Source: Entrophospora sp. SA101
Lineage: Eukaryota > Glomeromycota > Glomeromycetes > Entrophosporales > Entrophosporaceae
Direction of reading: 5' to 3'
Assembly: GCA_958430865.1 (NCBI GenBank)
Contig: CAUDNR010004444.1
Span: 1-25,601, forward strand
DNA: 25,601 bases
Shown here piece after piece: positions 1-8,805 of the stretch. How positions within the stretch are numbered: the first letter of the stretch is position 1; the number at the start of each line of letters is the position of its first letter. Both the position numbers and the translations under genes were made by a program. The notes under the pieces were generated by a model. It saw only the letters and a list, made by a program, of their open reading frames with translations, ran no database searches and had not been told where the DNA came from.

Positions 1-265
1 GCTCTCATTTACTTTTTGAAGTCTGGGTGATTATTTCAAACTCTTTGGTGATTATTAAAATATGAATACTTGTTTGTTTATTTTTATGATATGGTTTAAA
101 ATTACAACAAAATTTATTTGTGTAAAGTCACATGAAACATAAGTTTTTACAACGGAAATGAATGCACAAGAGCCTATTAAAATTATGTAGATCATTCTAG
201 AATCGATTTCCAAATTTGGTAAAAACCCTGACTGTAATAGTAATGACAATGGTAATGGTAAATAC

Positions 266-1375
266 GTACCTATGGAATTGGATCAGGTAGAAACTTGACA
301 AAATTTCTATAATATTAATAATGACAACAATAGAGAAAACAATAAAAAAGTTTTAAAGGAAATTGTTATAAATGTGAGAAACCAGGCCATTACACTAAGA
401 ATTGTTGGGCCAAGAACAAAATTTAAGGTTAATACTATAGAGTTATCATTACCATCCTCATCACCACCATCATCACCATCATCAACTAATAGTTTAGAAT
501 TGGTCAATGCTGAGGGTAATTGAGAAAATTTGTTGAGATTCAAAGGCAAGGTTAATGGATATCCAGCATGGATTATTACTTGATAGTGGAGCTTCTAAAA
601 ATTTTATTAATGAAAATTTTGTATTAAAGAATAAGATTATCACAAAAGAGATTTTGCCTATGAAATTAGAACTAGCAGATGAATGAAAATCAACAACAAA
701 TAGAATTGTAGAAATTAAAAATTTAGAATTAGGAATTTATCAAACATCAGGAATAGACATGAAGTGATGAAGATACAGAGATATGATATTATCTTAGGAA
801 AGCCTTGGTTATATCATGCAAATCCAACTATAGATTGGCAAGCAAATACCTTGACTTTCATTTATGGTACTGTTGTATGTGAATTTGAAATATTATGGAA
901 TGGGGTGAAATTCTGATTGGCTAATTTGAATTTCACATATGTAAATTGCAAATTCACATAATTTTATTTTCACGTACAACAGTACCAAGAAAATTGTAAT
1001 TAAGGTCACAAAACTTCTAGTGAAACAAGTTGTAATTCTGTTTATATCCCTAGACAACAATTTTCAAAGATTCCCAATTCTGAAGAAATTTTTGCTGTTT
1101 ATGTTAATAAAGAAGGATATTATATCAGAGGTAAACAAGATTTTGAAAGAGTTTGCTGATGTTTTTCCTACAACACTTCCAGGGAAATTACCACCAAAAC
1201 ATGCCATAGATCACACTATAGAACTTGTTCCAGGGACAGAACCTCCAATCCGCCCAATCTACAAGATGTCTTATACAGAATTAGATGAATTAAAAAAGCA
1301 ATTGACTGACTTATCAAAAAAAGGTTATATTCAACCAAGTGTATCACCTTTTGGAGCACCAGTCCTTTTTGAATA
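266..1375 (+). pseudogene. Ty3/gypsy retrotransposon remnant (Gag-protease-start of RT)
   Basis: Pieces of a Ty3/gypsy polyprotein occur in the usual order but in shifting frames. A Gag-like stretch VPMELDQVET starts at 266 and hits a TGA at 296-298. A CCHC zinc knuckle (CYKCEKPGHYTKNC) lies at about 364-405. The aspartic protease active site LLLDSGAS is at about 573-596, followed by the family motif YDIILGKPWL at 782-811. The N-terminus of reverse transcriptase appears at about 1150-1375 (EFADVFP, HTIELVPG, KKGYIQPSVSPFGAPVLF). After APVLF the similarity stops abruptly, so catalytic RT, RNase H and integrase are missing. At least three frameshifts and several stops make it non-functional. 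A MITE sits between the protease and RT parts. No LTR is visible in the window. Ty3/gypsy assignment is secure from the motif order; the exact ends are estimates. Confidence 0.85.
865..987. mobile_element. 123-bp MITE-like element inside the Ty3/gypsy remnant
   Basis: The two ends are inverted repeats: GGTACTGTTGTATGTGAA at 866-883 and its complement at 969-986, with one mismatch in 18 (T against C in a TG/CG context). One more base pair (T...A) extends the repeat outwards. Inside, TGTGAATTTG recurs inverted as CAAATTCACA. The element has no coding capacity and separates the protease motif from the RT part of the host retroelement, so it looks like an insertion. No clear target site duplication is visible, so the transposon superfamily cannot be named. 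Confidence 0.6.
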
Positions 1376-1400
1376 CCAATTTGTGTACTTACTATCTTGA

Positions 1401-1749
1401 TAAGGATCTTATAATTACCCAGTAAGATCTGCTCCACATTTTGATTTCAATTAAAATACTTAAAAGACACATCAATACAAATAAAAAAAATACCTATAAA
1501 TACATCTGCTTCAGAGCCAAACCAATTCATGTCTGTCCAATAGGGGTTTCCATACATAAATAATTAATGTGTGTACATGTTTGTTGATCAAATAATCAAC
1601 TTTCTTTTTCTTTTTTAACAAAATGTTGCATAATAAAAGACAACAAGATAATCATAAGGATGGTGGTGGTGGCTATCACCACTTGTCATCACTCTAGTTT
1701 AAAATTTAAAGTTCACACTAACAATTTTATTTGTTAAACATCAAGTAAC
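1401..1749. other. Non-coding spacer
   Basis: AT-rich DNA between the retroelement remnant and the F-box gene. It holds a short GGTGGTGGTGG run near 1660 and no coding signal or repeat boundary that I can support. The F-box promoter would have to lie here. Confidence 0.4.
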
Positions 1750-2081
1750 ATGAAAGGAACAACATGCTCTTTACCAAGAACAACTTGTATTTCACTACCA
1801 GACAGCTGCATAAAATATATATTTGAATATTCAGAAGATGATATGAACTCATCACATTTATGTTTATTGGTGAATCGAGTATGGTGCACATGGGCAGTTG
1901 GAATCTTATGGAGAGACACTGAAAGATATCTTGATCCACTGACTGATTCAAAACGTGGTGCTAAACTTTTCTCAACACTATTGAGATCATTGATAGCTCA
2001 TGCAGGGAAAGAATTTTTACCAAATGATGGCACAATTATTTTAGAAGATATTTATCATCTACCATTACCAATTTTTAATTA

Positions 2082-2232
2082 CATCAGGAAATTAATTTAG
2101 CGTAAACTTGCATAAATCTTATGATGCCGATGTAATATTGTGTAAATCTTACAGTGCTGATGTAAGTTTTACACTTTTTTATTATTAAACTTACAATTGA
2201 CACATGTAAATTTTTTTTATATTTTCCGGATG
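2082..2232. mobile_element. 151-bp MITE, copy 1 (TA target site)
   Basis: The ends are CATCAGGAAA and TTTCCGGATG, an imperfect terminal inverted repeat, flanked on both sides by TA (2080-2081 and 2233-2234). This is the signature of Tc1/mariner-type transposition. The interior holds two imperfect 30-bp direct repeats built around a GCCGAYGTAA core. It has no coding capacity. It interrupts the F-box gene after LPIFNY; removing it with one TA joins AAT-TAT-CCA in frame. Copy 2 at 4952 has the same length and orientation. Confidence 0.88.
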
Positions 2233-2472
2233 TATCCAAGTTTTATTCAAGTGCTTTCAGCTTTTCATCTGGATTGGGTATTTGAGACTAAAGAAAAATG
2301 ATGATGATAACACAGATTCTCTTCCATATTTCATTCATATTATTAAATATAACTTTTATCAAATGCTAATGAAGGTGTAACAATCCTCAAAATAATATGT
2401 CACACAAATGGCAATTAATTTTATTACCATATTTGGTAATCAGTGGAATTCATTTTTTAAGAATTATACATA

Positions 2473-3766
2473 CAGTGTGTTGCAAAAAAAGTTGTGCATA
2501 AATAAAAACATATATCTCAACAATCACGCAATTGAAATTAGATAAAAATATATTCATTTGAAAGCCCATTATTTATTTTATTAGATGCAAAAAAATTAAT
2601 AAGAAATTCTATCTCCATTTTTTTGTAATATTAATTCACAATGATTTTTCATAGATTTAATTAAATTTTTGTACAGTTTCTTGGGGGATTTTATCCCATT
2701 CTTCAACCATAAATTGTTTCAACTCACTAGTATTTTCTGGCATTCTTCTTTCTACATTATTTTTTACGATCTGCCACATATTTTCAATGGGATTCAGATC
2801 GGGACTGTTGGATGGCCAGTCTAAAACATGAATATTATTTTGGGATAAAAAGTTTTTTGCAACACACGAAGTGTGCTTAGGATCATTATCTTGCTGCAAA
2901 CACCAGTTTCTACCATACAGCTGTTGAGCAGCAGGAAGAAGCTGGTTTTGCAAAATATTCACATAAAAAGGACCATCCATTATTTCTGTAAAGCAAAACA
3001 AGGGGGTCTTGCCATTCAATGAAATTCCACCCCAAGCCATTACCTTTTGTCATGATTTTGGTAATCTTCTAACTGGTCTTTCTCCATTTTTATACCATCT
3101 TGAAATTTTATTGCGAAATAAATCAAAGGCAGTCTCGTCTGTAAAAATGGCATAATCCCAGTCATCATTCAAAATGAGTTTGTGCCCATGTTTTTCAAGC
3201 ATCAATATGACTAATGGTAAGCATTGGGGTGGAAAGTGGTATGGCACTATTATACCCTTTTTTTGCCATGTGTCACCAGATATTAGTATGTGAAATAGAT
3301 ACATTATGTGTATCTTGAATTCGAACTGCAAGTTGGCATATTGTAATTGCAGAGTTATGGCAAACTAATTGCCTGATTGACCACGAAACTGTTTGTGTAA
3401 CCTTATAATGGTGACCATTACCACCAATATGTTTAATAGTACCTTTTTCTTTGAGTTTTTTGATATTGTACTGAATGGTACAAAGCGAGATCTTTGTTTT
3501 TTCATGTATTTCTTTGGCAGTACAAATTCCATTTAGCCAGTAATGTAGAATTGTTTGACATTGCACCTCAAATTCTTTATTGACCATGTTTGCAAGGTTT
3601 AAACAAAGTAAACAATGAAGTAGGAAGATTTTCTTTTTTGTAAAGATGATTTAAGAGAAATGAATAAACATTTACAAAAATGGTAATCATGTAAACAAAT
3701 GTATTTTTTTATTTATTATAAAAACCAATTTTATAATTCACATGCAATTTTTTTCGCAACACACTG
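2473..3766 (-). mobile_element. Tc1/mariner element, 1294 bp, complete ends
   Basis: Terminal inverted repeats start CAGTGTGTTGCAAAAAA on the left and read CAGTGTGTTGCGAAAAAA on the right complement. TA duplications flank the element at 2471-2472 and 3767-3768. The length and the single internal transposase on the minus strand fit a full-length Tc1/mariner unit. The ends look intact, so it could in principle be mobilised by a related transposase elsewhere, but its own transposase gene is broken. It lies inside the F-box gene between two copies of the 151-bp MITE, whose ends differ from its own. Confidence 0.92.
2657..3587 (-). pseudogene. Tc1-type DD34E transposase, inactivated
   Basis: The protein starts at 3587 with a helix-turn-helix region (TAKEIHEKTKISLCTIQYNI) for binding the terminal repeats. 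The catalytic DDE domain follows: IFTDETAFD (first Asp), LQQDNDPKHT (second Asp) and WPSNSPDLNPIENMW (Glu). I count 34 residues between the second Asp and the Glu, so it is DD34E. The frame is broken by TGA codons at 3273-3275 (after SHTNIW), 3195-3197 (after SHIDA) and 3050-3052 (after RLPKS). There is also a one-base shift near 3168-3174, just before DDWDYAIF. All three stops are TGA where arginine (CGA) would be plausible. All catalytic residues remain. The end is at 2657 after ETVQKFN. Confidence 0.9.
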
Positions 3767-3768
3767 TA

Positions 3769-4139
3769 TATTATTATTGTTATCATTGTTATTTTTATTA
3801 AGGAATGTGGATATTATATTGTTATGTTATATTATGGGGAATATACTCATATTATTATTATATTTATATTATTTATAATCAAAGAAGTTATCTTTAAATT
3901 ATGATTATACTTTCAGGGAAGTCTATAAGCTTCCATACAATATATTTATTTATTTTCTTATGATTTATATTTATACTTTAAGAATTGTATTTTTATTATT
4001 TAAAGAAGTAAAATTCAAACAAATAAAGATAACTTTTTATATAATTTTACAACAATAAAATTATCAGTTCATTAACATTGTTAAATAAATATCTGAACAT
4101 TTTTAAATAATTGTGATAATTATTTGAATGTTTACAGAA
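3769..4139. other. AT-rich spacer within the broken F-box gene
   Basis: Very AT-rich DNA right of the Tc1 element, with short ATT-type runs. I see no F-box similarity here, although gene similarity resumes at about 4150. It may be an old intron, a further decayed insertion, or rearranged filler. Confidence 0.35.
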
Positions 4140-4951
4140 GGTTTGTCCACCATTTAAGAAGTTATACATAAGTAAGATTGATATACCATTTCTATATCTA
4201 TCAGGAGCTAGGAAATGTTTTTCACAAATTTATGAGTTACATTGTGACAACACACATCACCACATTTATATTATCACTTAACATCAATGTGCTCTATCAA
4301 ACTTTTTATTAATGAAATGATGATCATAATAAGAAGGATGGTGGCCTTATTATTAGGAAAGATTTAAAAAGTGATAATAGGGGATTGGCATATTTGATTT
4401 CATTACAAAAATATTTAGAATGTGTGGTATATGGTTCTGTTTATAATGTTGTTAATTTAGAACTACACAAAGAAATCAGTAAATCATTAATCAAGTTCTA
4501 TAAAATAATTTACTCTTACTGGAGGATCATTATGTTTTCCACCAGAAACAACTGGTCATTTTTCAAACCTGATGTATTGGAGATTTTGGTGAATGATAAT
4601 ATAGAAGACCTTTTCCAAGATATGTGTATGTCAACTACTTTCAAAGGACTGGAAATACTTAGGATTGGAAGTAGATTACCTATACATGCAGCCCAAAATG
4701 GTTTGGTGATTTTGATGGCCAAAATTATTCCAATTTTGATGGTAGAAAGTAGAAATTAATTATGGCATTCACTATTAAAAACATAAGCATAACACCCCTT
4801 TACTACATGTGTAACCACTTTATGACAGTGTCAAAATACTTTGGGCTGCATGTATAAGATTGCCATCTTTGAATGTTCTTAGTAAATTTTTAACAAAATT
4901 TTGTTCACAAATCAAAGTTCTTGATTTATATGGGTTCTGGCCAAATGGCAA

Positions 4952-5102
4952 CATCAGGAAATTAATTTAGCGTAAACTTGCATAAATCTTATGATGCCGA
5001 CGTAATATTGTGTAAATCCTACAGTGCCGACGTAAGTTTTACACTTTTTTATTATTAAACTTACAATTGACATGTGTAAAATTTTTTTATATTTTCCAGA
5101 TG
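4952..5102. mobile_element. 151-bp MITE, copy 2
   Basis: Same length and orientation as the copy at 2082, differing at eight positions. Ends are CATCAGGAAA and TTTCCAGATG. The flanking dinucleotides are AA on both sides rather than TA, so the target duplication is either mutated or the element landed at an unusual site. It interrupts the C-terminal part of the F-box gene. Six of the eight differences from copy 1 fall in likely ancestral CpG sites; copy 2 keeps more CG (GCCGACGTAA twice). Confidence 0.88.
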
Positions 5103-5496
5103 AAGAAAAAATTATCACAACTTAATGAAACAATAGCTCAATATTGTTATCAAAATTTGCATTACCTAACTACTTCAATTCTGATGTCAAAGATATAAGG
5201 CAAATTTTGGTATCATGTGAACAACTTGAGGGACTATATTTGGTTAGTAATGAAAAGTAGATTGACTCTGAAGAACTTTTTCAATTTCTAGTAAACCATT
5301 ACCCAGCAAAATTTTCAAAATTATGTCTATTCAACAAAAGGGATTTATCCAAAACTTCCTAAAAAACTTAATAGACAAACTATTAATCCTTAAAAGAAAA
5401 ATATATTTATATGTTACAAAACAAGATGAACTAGATTTCAACAGTATACTCTATGATGAAATCAAAAAGTTCTCAGATAAAATATTGATATCTTAA

Positions 5497-5999
5497 TATT
5501 TAAGCAAATCAAATCTTATTGTCATTGGAAATCTATGATAAATAAACTCATTTAATAACAAAAATATTTGATTTTATAATATTTATTTTGTAAAATTTAG
5601 CATTATCATAATAAAAAAAATCATTAAAAAATTATCTTGCTCATTTTCACACCAAATATCTTTTATATTTAATGTTTTGTGCACAATGGTCAAATAATTA
5701 CAGTTGTAATTTTTACATGTGTAATATATAAGGGAACATTTATTTCTCACCCAGGTGAAATTTTCTTCCCCCATTAATTTGTATCATATGAATATTTTAC
5801 ATGTGACTTATAAAAAGTCTTTATTTATTTGATAACAGAAAATAATGAGTCAGTTGAACCTTTTGTTGAAAATGTATTGGATACTGATTCTAAAATTATA
5901 ATGGCTATTTAACTTCAATAAAGTCCTTTTTTATTGAAATATGGTTAAGCAAGGTGAACTGTAATCACATTATAAATGTGATGATAATGACTAAATTTT
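5497..5999. other. Non-coding stretch, nothing recognised
   Basis: AT-rich DNA downstream of the F-box stop codon. A 63-codon minus-strand reading frame (5774-5583, starting MGEENFTWVRNKC) has several cysteines and lysines but matches no family I know and has no supporting context. It may belong to the decayed minus-strand gene to its right. Confidence 0.3.
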
Positions 6000-6518
6000 G
6001 ATCCCTCAAATCTTTGGTAATACCAATGTTCACTTTGTCTGGTTTTGTTGCAGTATGCCCCAAATATTATATATTTCCAAAGTAGCAAATTGCTACATAG
6101 TAATTTTAGCACATGTGGTATTAGATACTCTTTGGTTTTTTTTAATCATAAGAGTTACTTTCCTAATAATCAAGGAAAAAAATTTTGGATCAGTTTTGTA
6201 TGAGCTCATTGTATCAAGACCTTTTAATTGGTCAGTAGAAAACCTTCTCTATTTGTTTTGATATGATTTTCTAAAATTTGTCCACCTTTTCCATATAATC
6301 ATGCATGAATTCTAGCAGCATTTATTAAATTTTTGTTGGGCTTAAGTTCTTTGTTTAATTTAAATATGTAAAATCTCCTGCAGTTATTGATAAAAGTTTT
6401 TGTTGACCTTCATCTCCTCTTTATTATTATTTATTGAATCTTCAAAGCATGAACAAAAGGTTTTTACTTGTGCTTCAAGTTCCAAATTTTTATTTAGTGT
6501 TGATTCTAGTTCTAGTTA

Positions 6519-6759
6519 AGGTTTCTGGTCCAAACTGTTTTCACAAAGCCCAAACTAGTTTGGGCAATTTGGGCTTCTCAACATTTTTTATAAGCATGAA
6601 CATTAAAAAATTATATGAATCAGCTTGTTTTAACTTAAACAACTTTAAAATAATTTCACCCAATTTCGGCTAATAACAAAAAGTAGTTTGGGCTTATAAA
6701 AAAATAATTTTTGCCCAAAGTATTTGGGCAATTTTGGCTACTAATAGAAGCAGAAACTT
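6519..6759. mobile_element. 241-bp MITE-like element with internal palindrome
   Basis: The ends AGGTTTCTG and CAGAAACTT form a nine-base inverted repeat with one mismatch, flanked by TA at 6517-6518 and 6760-6761. On both sides the host is the same TCTAGT-type repeat of the decayed gene, as expected for an insertion. Inside lies a perfect 18-bp palindrome at 6548-6565 (GCCCAAACTAGTTTGGGC), and its TTTGGGC half recurs several times to the right. There is no coding capacity. Confidence 0.65.
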
Positions 6760-7762
6760 TAGTTCTAGTTCTATTTCTGGTTTTGGTTCTGATTCTGAAT
6801 TGATTTCAGAAAAAAGCTGCAATATTTCTAAATCAGCTGCAGTGTGACCAATACTCATTGTTTTTATCAATCATTATTGTTTTGCATCAATAACTGTCCA
6901 TAAGCTCTTGTTTTTCTTAAAAAATTTTCATCTGAATTTTTCAATAATTTTAAATTTGTATAATAAATTATAAAATTCAAACAAAGTTGATTTTTTATTA
7001 TGCAAATGATTTAAAACTAACATTGTAAGGTCTTTACATTAAAGTGTATCATGTATGTTTGATGAAGCTTTACAAAAATAGTTGAACTCTATTGATGTAA
7101 ATTTCTTAATTATTAACTCATCAATTTTTTGTTTTAATTCTATGTTTTCTAACAGAAATAGTTGACTACCAGTGAACATATTGAAAACTCCAATTGATTT
7201 CCAGAACTCATTCACATCAGAATTTTGATATTCTTCTAGGTTTTTGTTGAATAAAAATTAGCATGAAATCCTTTTTTATTATAAAATTGAGAAAATAAAA
7301 TGGTTTCATGCCTATATTTTTCTATAAATGTGATATGGTAACCATCTAATGGTTCTATTTTATTGTGTGAAGAACCAACTACAAACATTTTAAAATTGTT
7401 TTCTTGAATATAAATTGGAATAAAGGTTATATCTGCAGATATTCTTTTTAGGTGGTCTTCATTATTCATTCCAAAATAATCTGAGCCACTTAATTTTGTA
7501 TTATTAGAGCATTCTGTCTTTTCTTTAAGACATTTTTGATAAATATTCATAACTGTTGTTGTCATGTTTTCTGAAATTTCATTGACATCTCCAATATTGA
7601 GGTTTGTTATTTTTTCCTTTAGTGATAGAAGTATAAAATTCTATATAATTCTTAACATGATGCATTTTTAAATGCAACCTAATAGGATAAATTTTTTGTG
7701 TTCTTGTGGATTTTTTGTTATTTGCAGCAATGATAACTACCATAGGATAATTACCCCTGGTA

Positions 7763-7974
7763 CATCAGGGAATTTTCTCACTTTAATATTAAATCCATAA
7801 GTTTTAATATGCAATGTTGTAATATTTACATAAGAAATTTATGTAATATTTACACTGAATGTAATAATTGCATAATTTTGTATTATTTTTGCATAATATT
7901 ATGGGGCCCACTGTAAAAATTACATAAATAGTGTAATAATTATGTAAATTTGTGTCAGAAAAAATTTCTTGATG
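7763..7974. mobile_element. 212-bp MITE (TA target site), CATCAGG-type ends
   Basis: The left end CATCAGGGAATTTTCTC and the complement of the right end, CATCAAGAAATTTTTTC, match at 14 of 17 bases. TA flanks both sides (7761-7762, 7975-7976). The first seven bases are the same as in the 151-bp MITEs, which suggests a shared transposase. The interior is a series of TTACAT/ATGTAA motifs that can pair with each other. It lies near the 5' end of the minus-strand gene remnant, and removing it with one TA leaves an open frame. Confidence 0.8.
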
Positions 7975-7984
7975 TAGTTACCAT

Positions 7985-8805
7985 TATAAAATATATCAAA
8001 AAAATTCAGTTACTGCAGATTACAAATAATTCAAGAAAACTTTTGCATGACTAATATATATGACTAATGACAATAATTGAACACTATTTGCAGCAGCTGT
8101 AGTTATTTGCAGTCACAATTTGCAGCATCCATATCTATTTATAGCAACTACAGCCATATCTATTTGCAGTAGCAGCCATAATTATTTATGCAAATGGTAG
8201 CTACCAACAGCTATTTATGGCAATTGTAGCTACCAGCCCAATCATTTATGGCAAGTGTCTTTAATCACAATGGGTTTTTGAGGGTATATGCTTGGAAGAC
8301 TCAACTGTTCAATTTTCTATTTATTTAGCCAATTAAATTCCAAAAAAAATTTTCTAGACATGATTTGTGGTACGAAATAGCGCGGAAAAGTAAGTCATGT
8401 TTCCTAAATTAATAAATATGTAACATGTACTAAACTATATTGAAAAAAAAAGTTTAATTTAAGTATATTAATATTGTAATGCTATAAATGAAACGTGTTT
8501 TTATTATCTTTTATATAACCAATTAATATTAGTTACGGTAAATACAATATAAATATTTATTTTTCCTCTTCGTAATTTTTTCTCTATTACTATTATTTTT
8601 TAAAAAAATAACCAGTGGGAGAAATAAAATAAGATCTATATTTAATCAAGTAGGTTCAGGGGGTGTACCTTCTTGATTTACTTTGTCTACATTACATTTT
8701 ATAGATTTCACTAATATTTATTAATTTACAGTTTACAAAAAGAAAGATCCAATCTTACAAATCAAAGTATTTTCAAAAAAAAAAAAAAAATAAATTATAT
8801 ATAAT
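7985..8805. promoter_or_regulatory. Upstream region of the RhoGEF gene
   Basis: The left half carries a degenerate repeat (see separate entry). The right half, about 8300-8805, is the likely 5' region of the gene starting at 8806. It has pyrimidine-rich stretches (TTTTTCCTCTTCG near 8562), a CG-containing motif GAAATAGCGCGGAAAAG near 8374, and an A17 run just before the start. No defined promoter element can be proved from sequence. Confidence 0.3.
8083..8262. repeat. Degenerate TATTTGCAGCA / TATTTATGGCA repeat
   Basis: Words such as TATTTGCAG, TATTTATAGCAAC, TATTTATGGCAA and GTAGCTACCA recur about every 25-35 bases. The units are too diverged for a fixed period. The same vocabulary (GGTAGCTA, AAATAGTTATGGC) appears in the 205-bp MITE at 18601, so this may be a relative without clear ends. 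It has no coding signal. Confidence 0.5.

Larger units (their letters stand above)
1750..5496 (+). pseudogene. F-box protein gene broken by three transposon insertions
   Basis: The first 110 codons (1750-2080) read as an F-box domain: LPDSCIKYIFEYSED, then SSHLCLLVNRVWCTWAVGILWRDTE. Such proteins normally recruit substrates to SCF ubiquitin ligases through an N-terminal F-box and a degenerate leucine-rich C-terminus. The reading continues after the first MITE (YPSFIQVLSAFHLDWVFE from about 2232), is lost around the Tc1 element, and resumes at about 4150 (PPFKKLYISKIDIPFLYLSG). It then covers 4385-4720 (LHKEISKSLIKF, WSFFKPDVLEILV, FKGLEILRIGS) and 5180-5496 (LVSCEQLEGLYLV, EELFQFLVNH, LYDEIKKFSDKILIS, stop at 5494-5496). 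Besides the insertions there are in-frame stops and frameshifts, for example TAG after VSNEK near 5259 and several stops near 5360-5390. The family is strongly expanded in Glomeromycotina; that is known, while the link to this window is from sequence style. Confidence 0.75.
6000..7984 (-). pseudogene. Decayed gene of unknown family, split by two MITEs
   Basis: Coding-like text runs leftward from an ATG at 7984-7982. The first words, MVTT then RGNYPMVVIIAANNKK, join in frame when the 212-bp MITE is removed with one TA. The best piece is 7565-7236 (SGSDYFGMNNEDHLKRIS, ADITFIPIYIQENNFKMFVV, EPLDGYHITFIEKYRHETIL). A frameshift near 7243 leads to SDVNEFWKSIGVFNMFTGSQ down to about 7050. Further pieces are DENFLRKTRAYGQLLMQNN near 6930, an acidic ESEPKPEIELEL repeat near 6780, and DQLKGLDTMSSYKTDPKFF near 6210. 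Stops and frameshifts separate them. I do not recognise the family and assign no function. That all pieces belong to one gene is inferred from strand and order. Confidence 0.4.

Noticed and set aside
2082..5102. The two 151-bp direct copies as LTRs of one retrotransposon
   Set aside because: Each copy has its own terminal inverted repeats, copy 1 has its own TA duplication, and F-box coding text continues between and outside them. They are two separate insertions.
5583..5774. 63-codon minus-strand frame with cysteines
   Set aside because: Cysteine spacing fits no zinc-binding motif that I know and there is no gene context.
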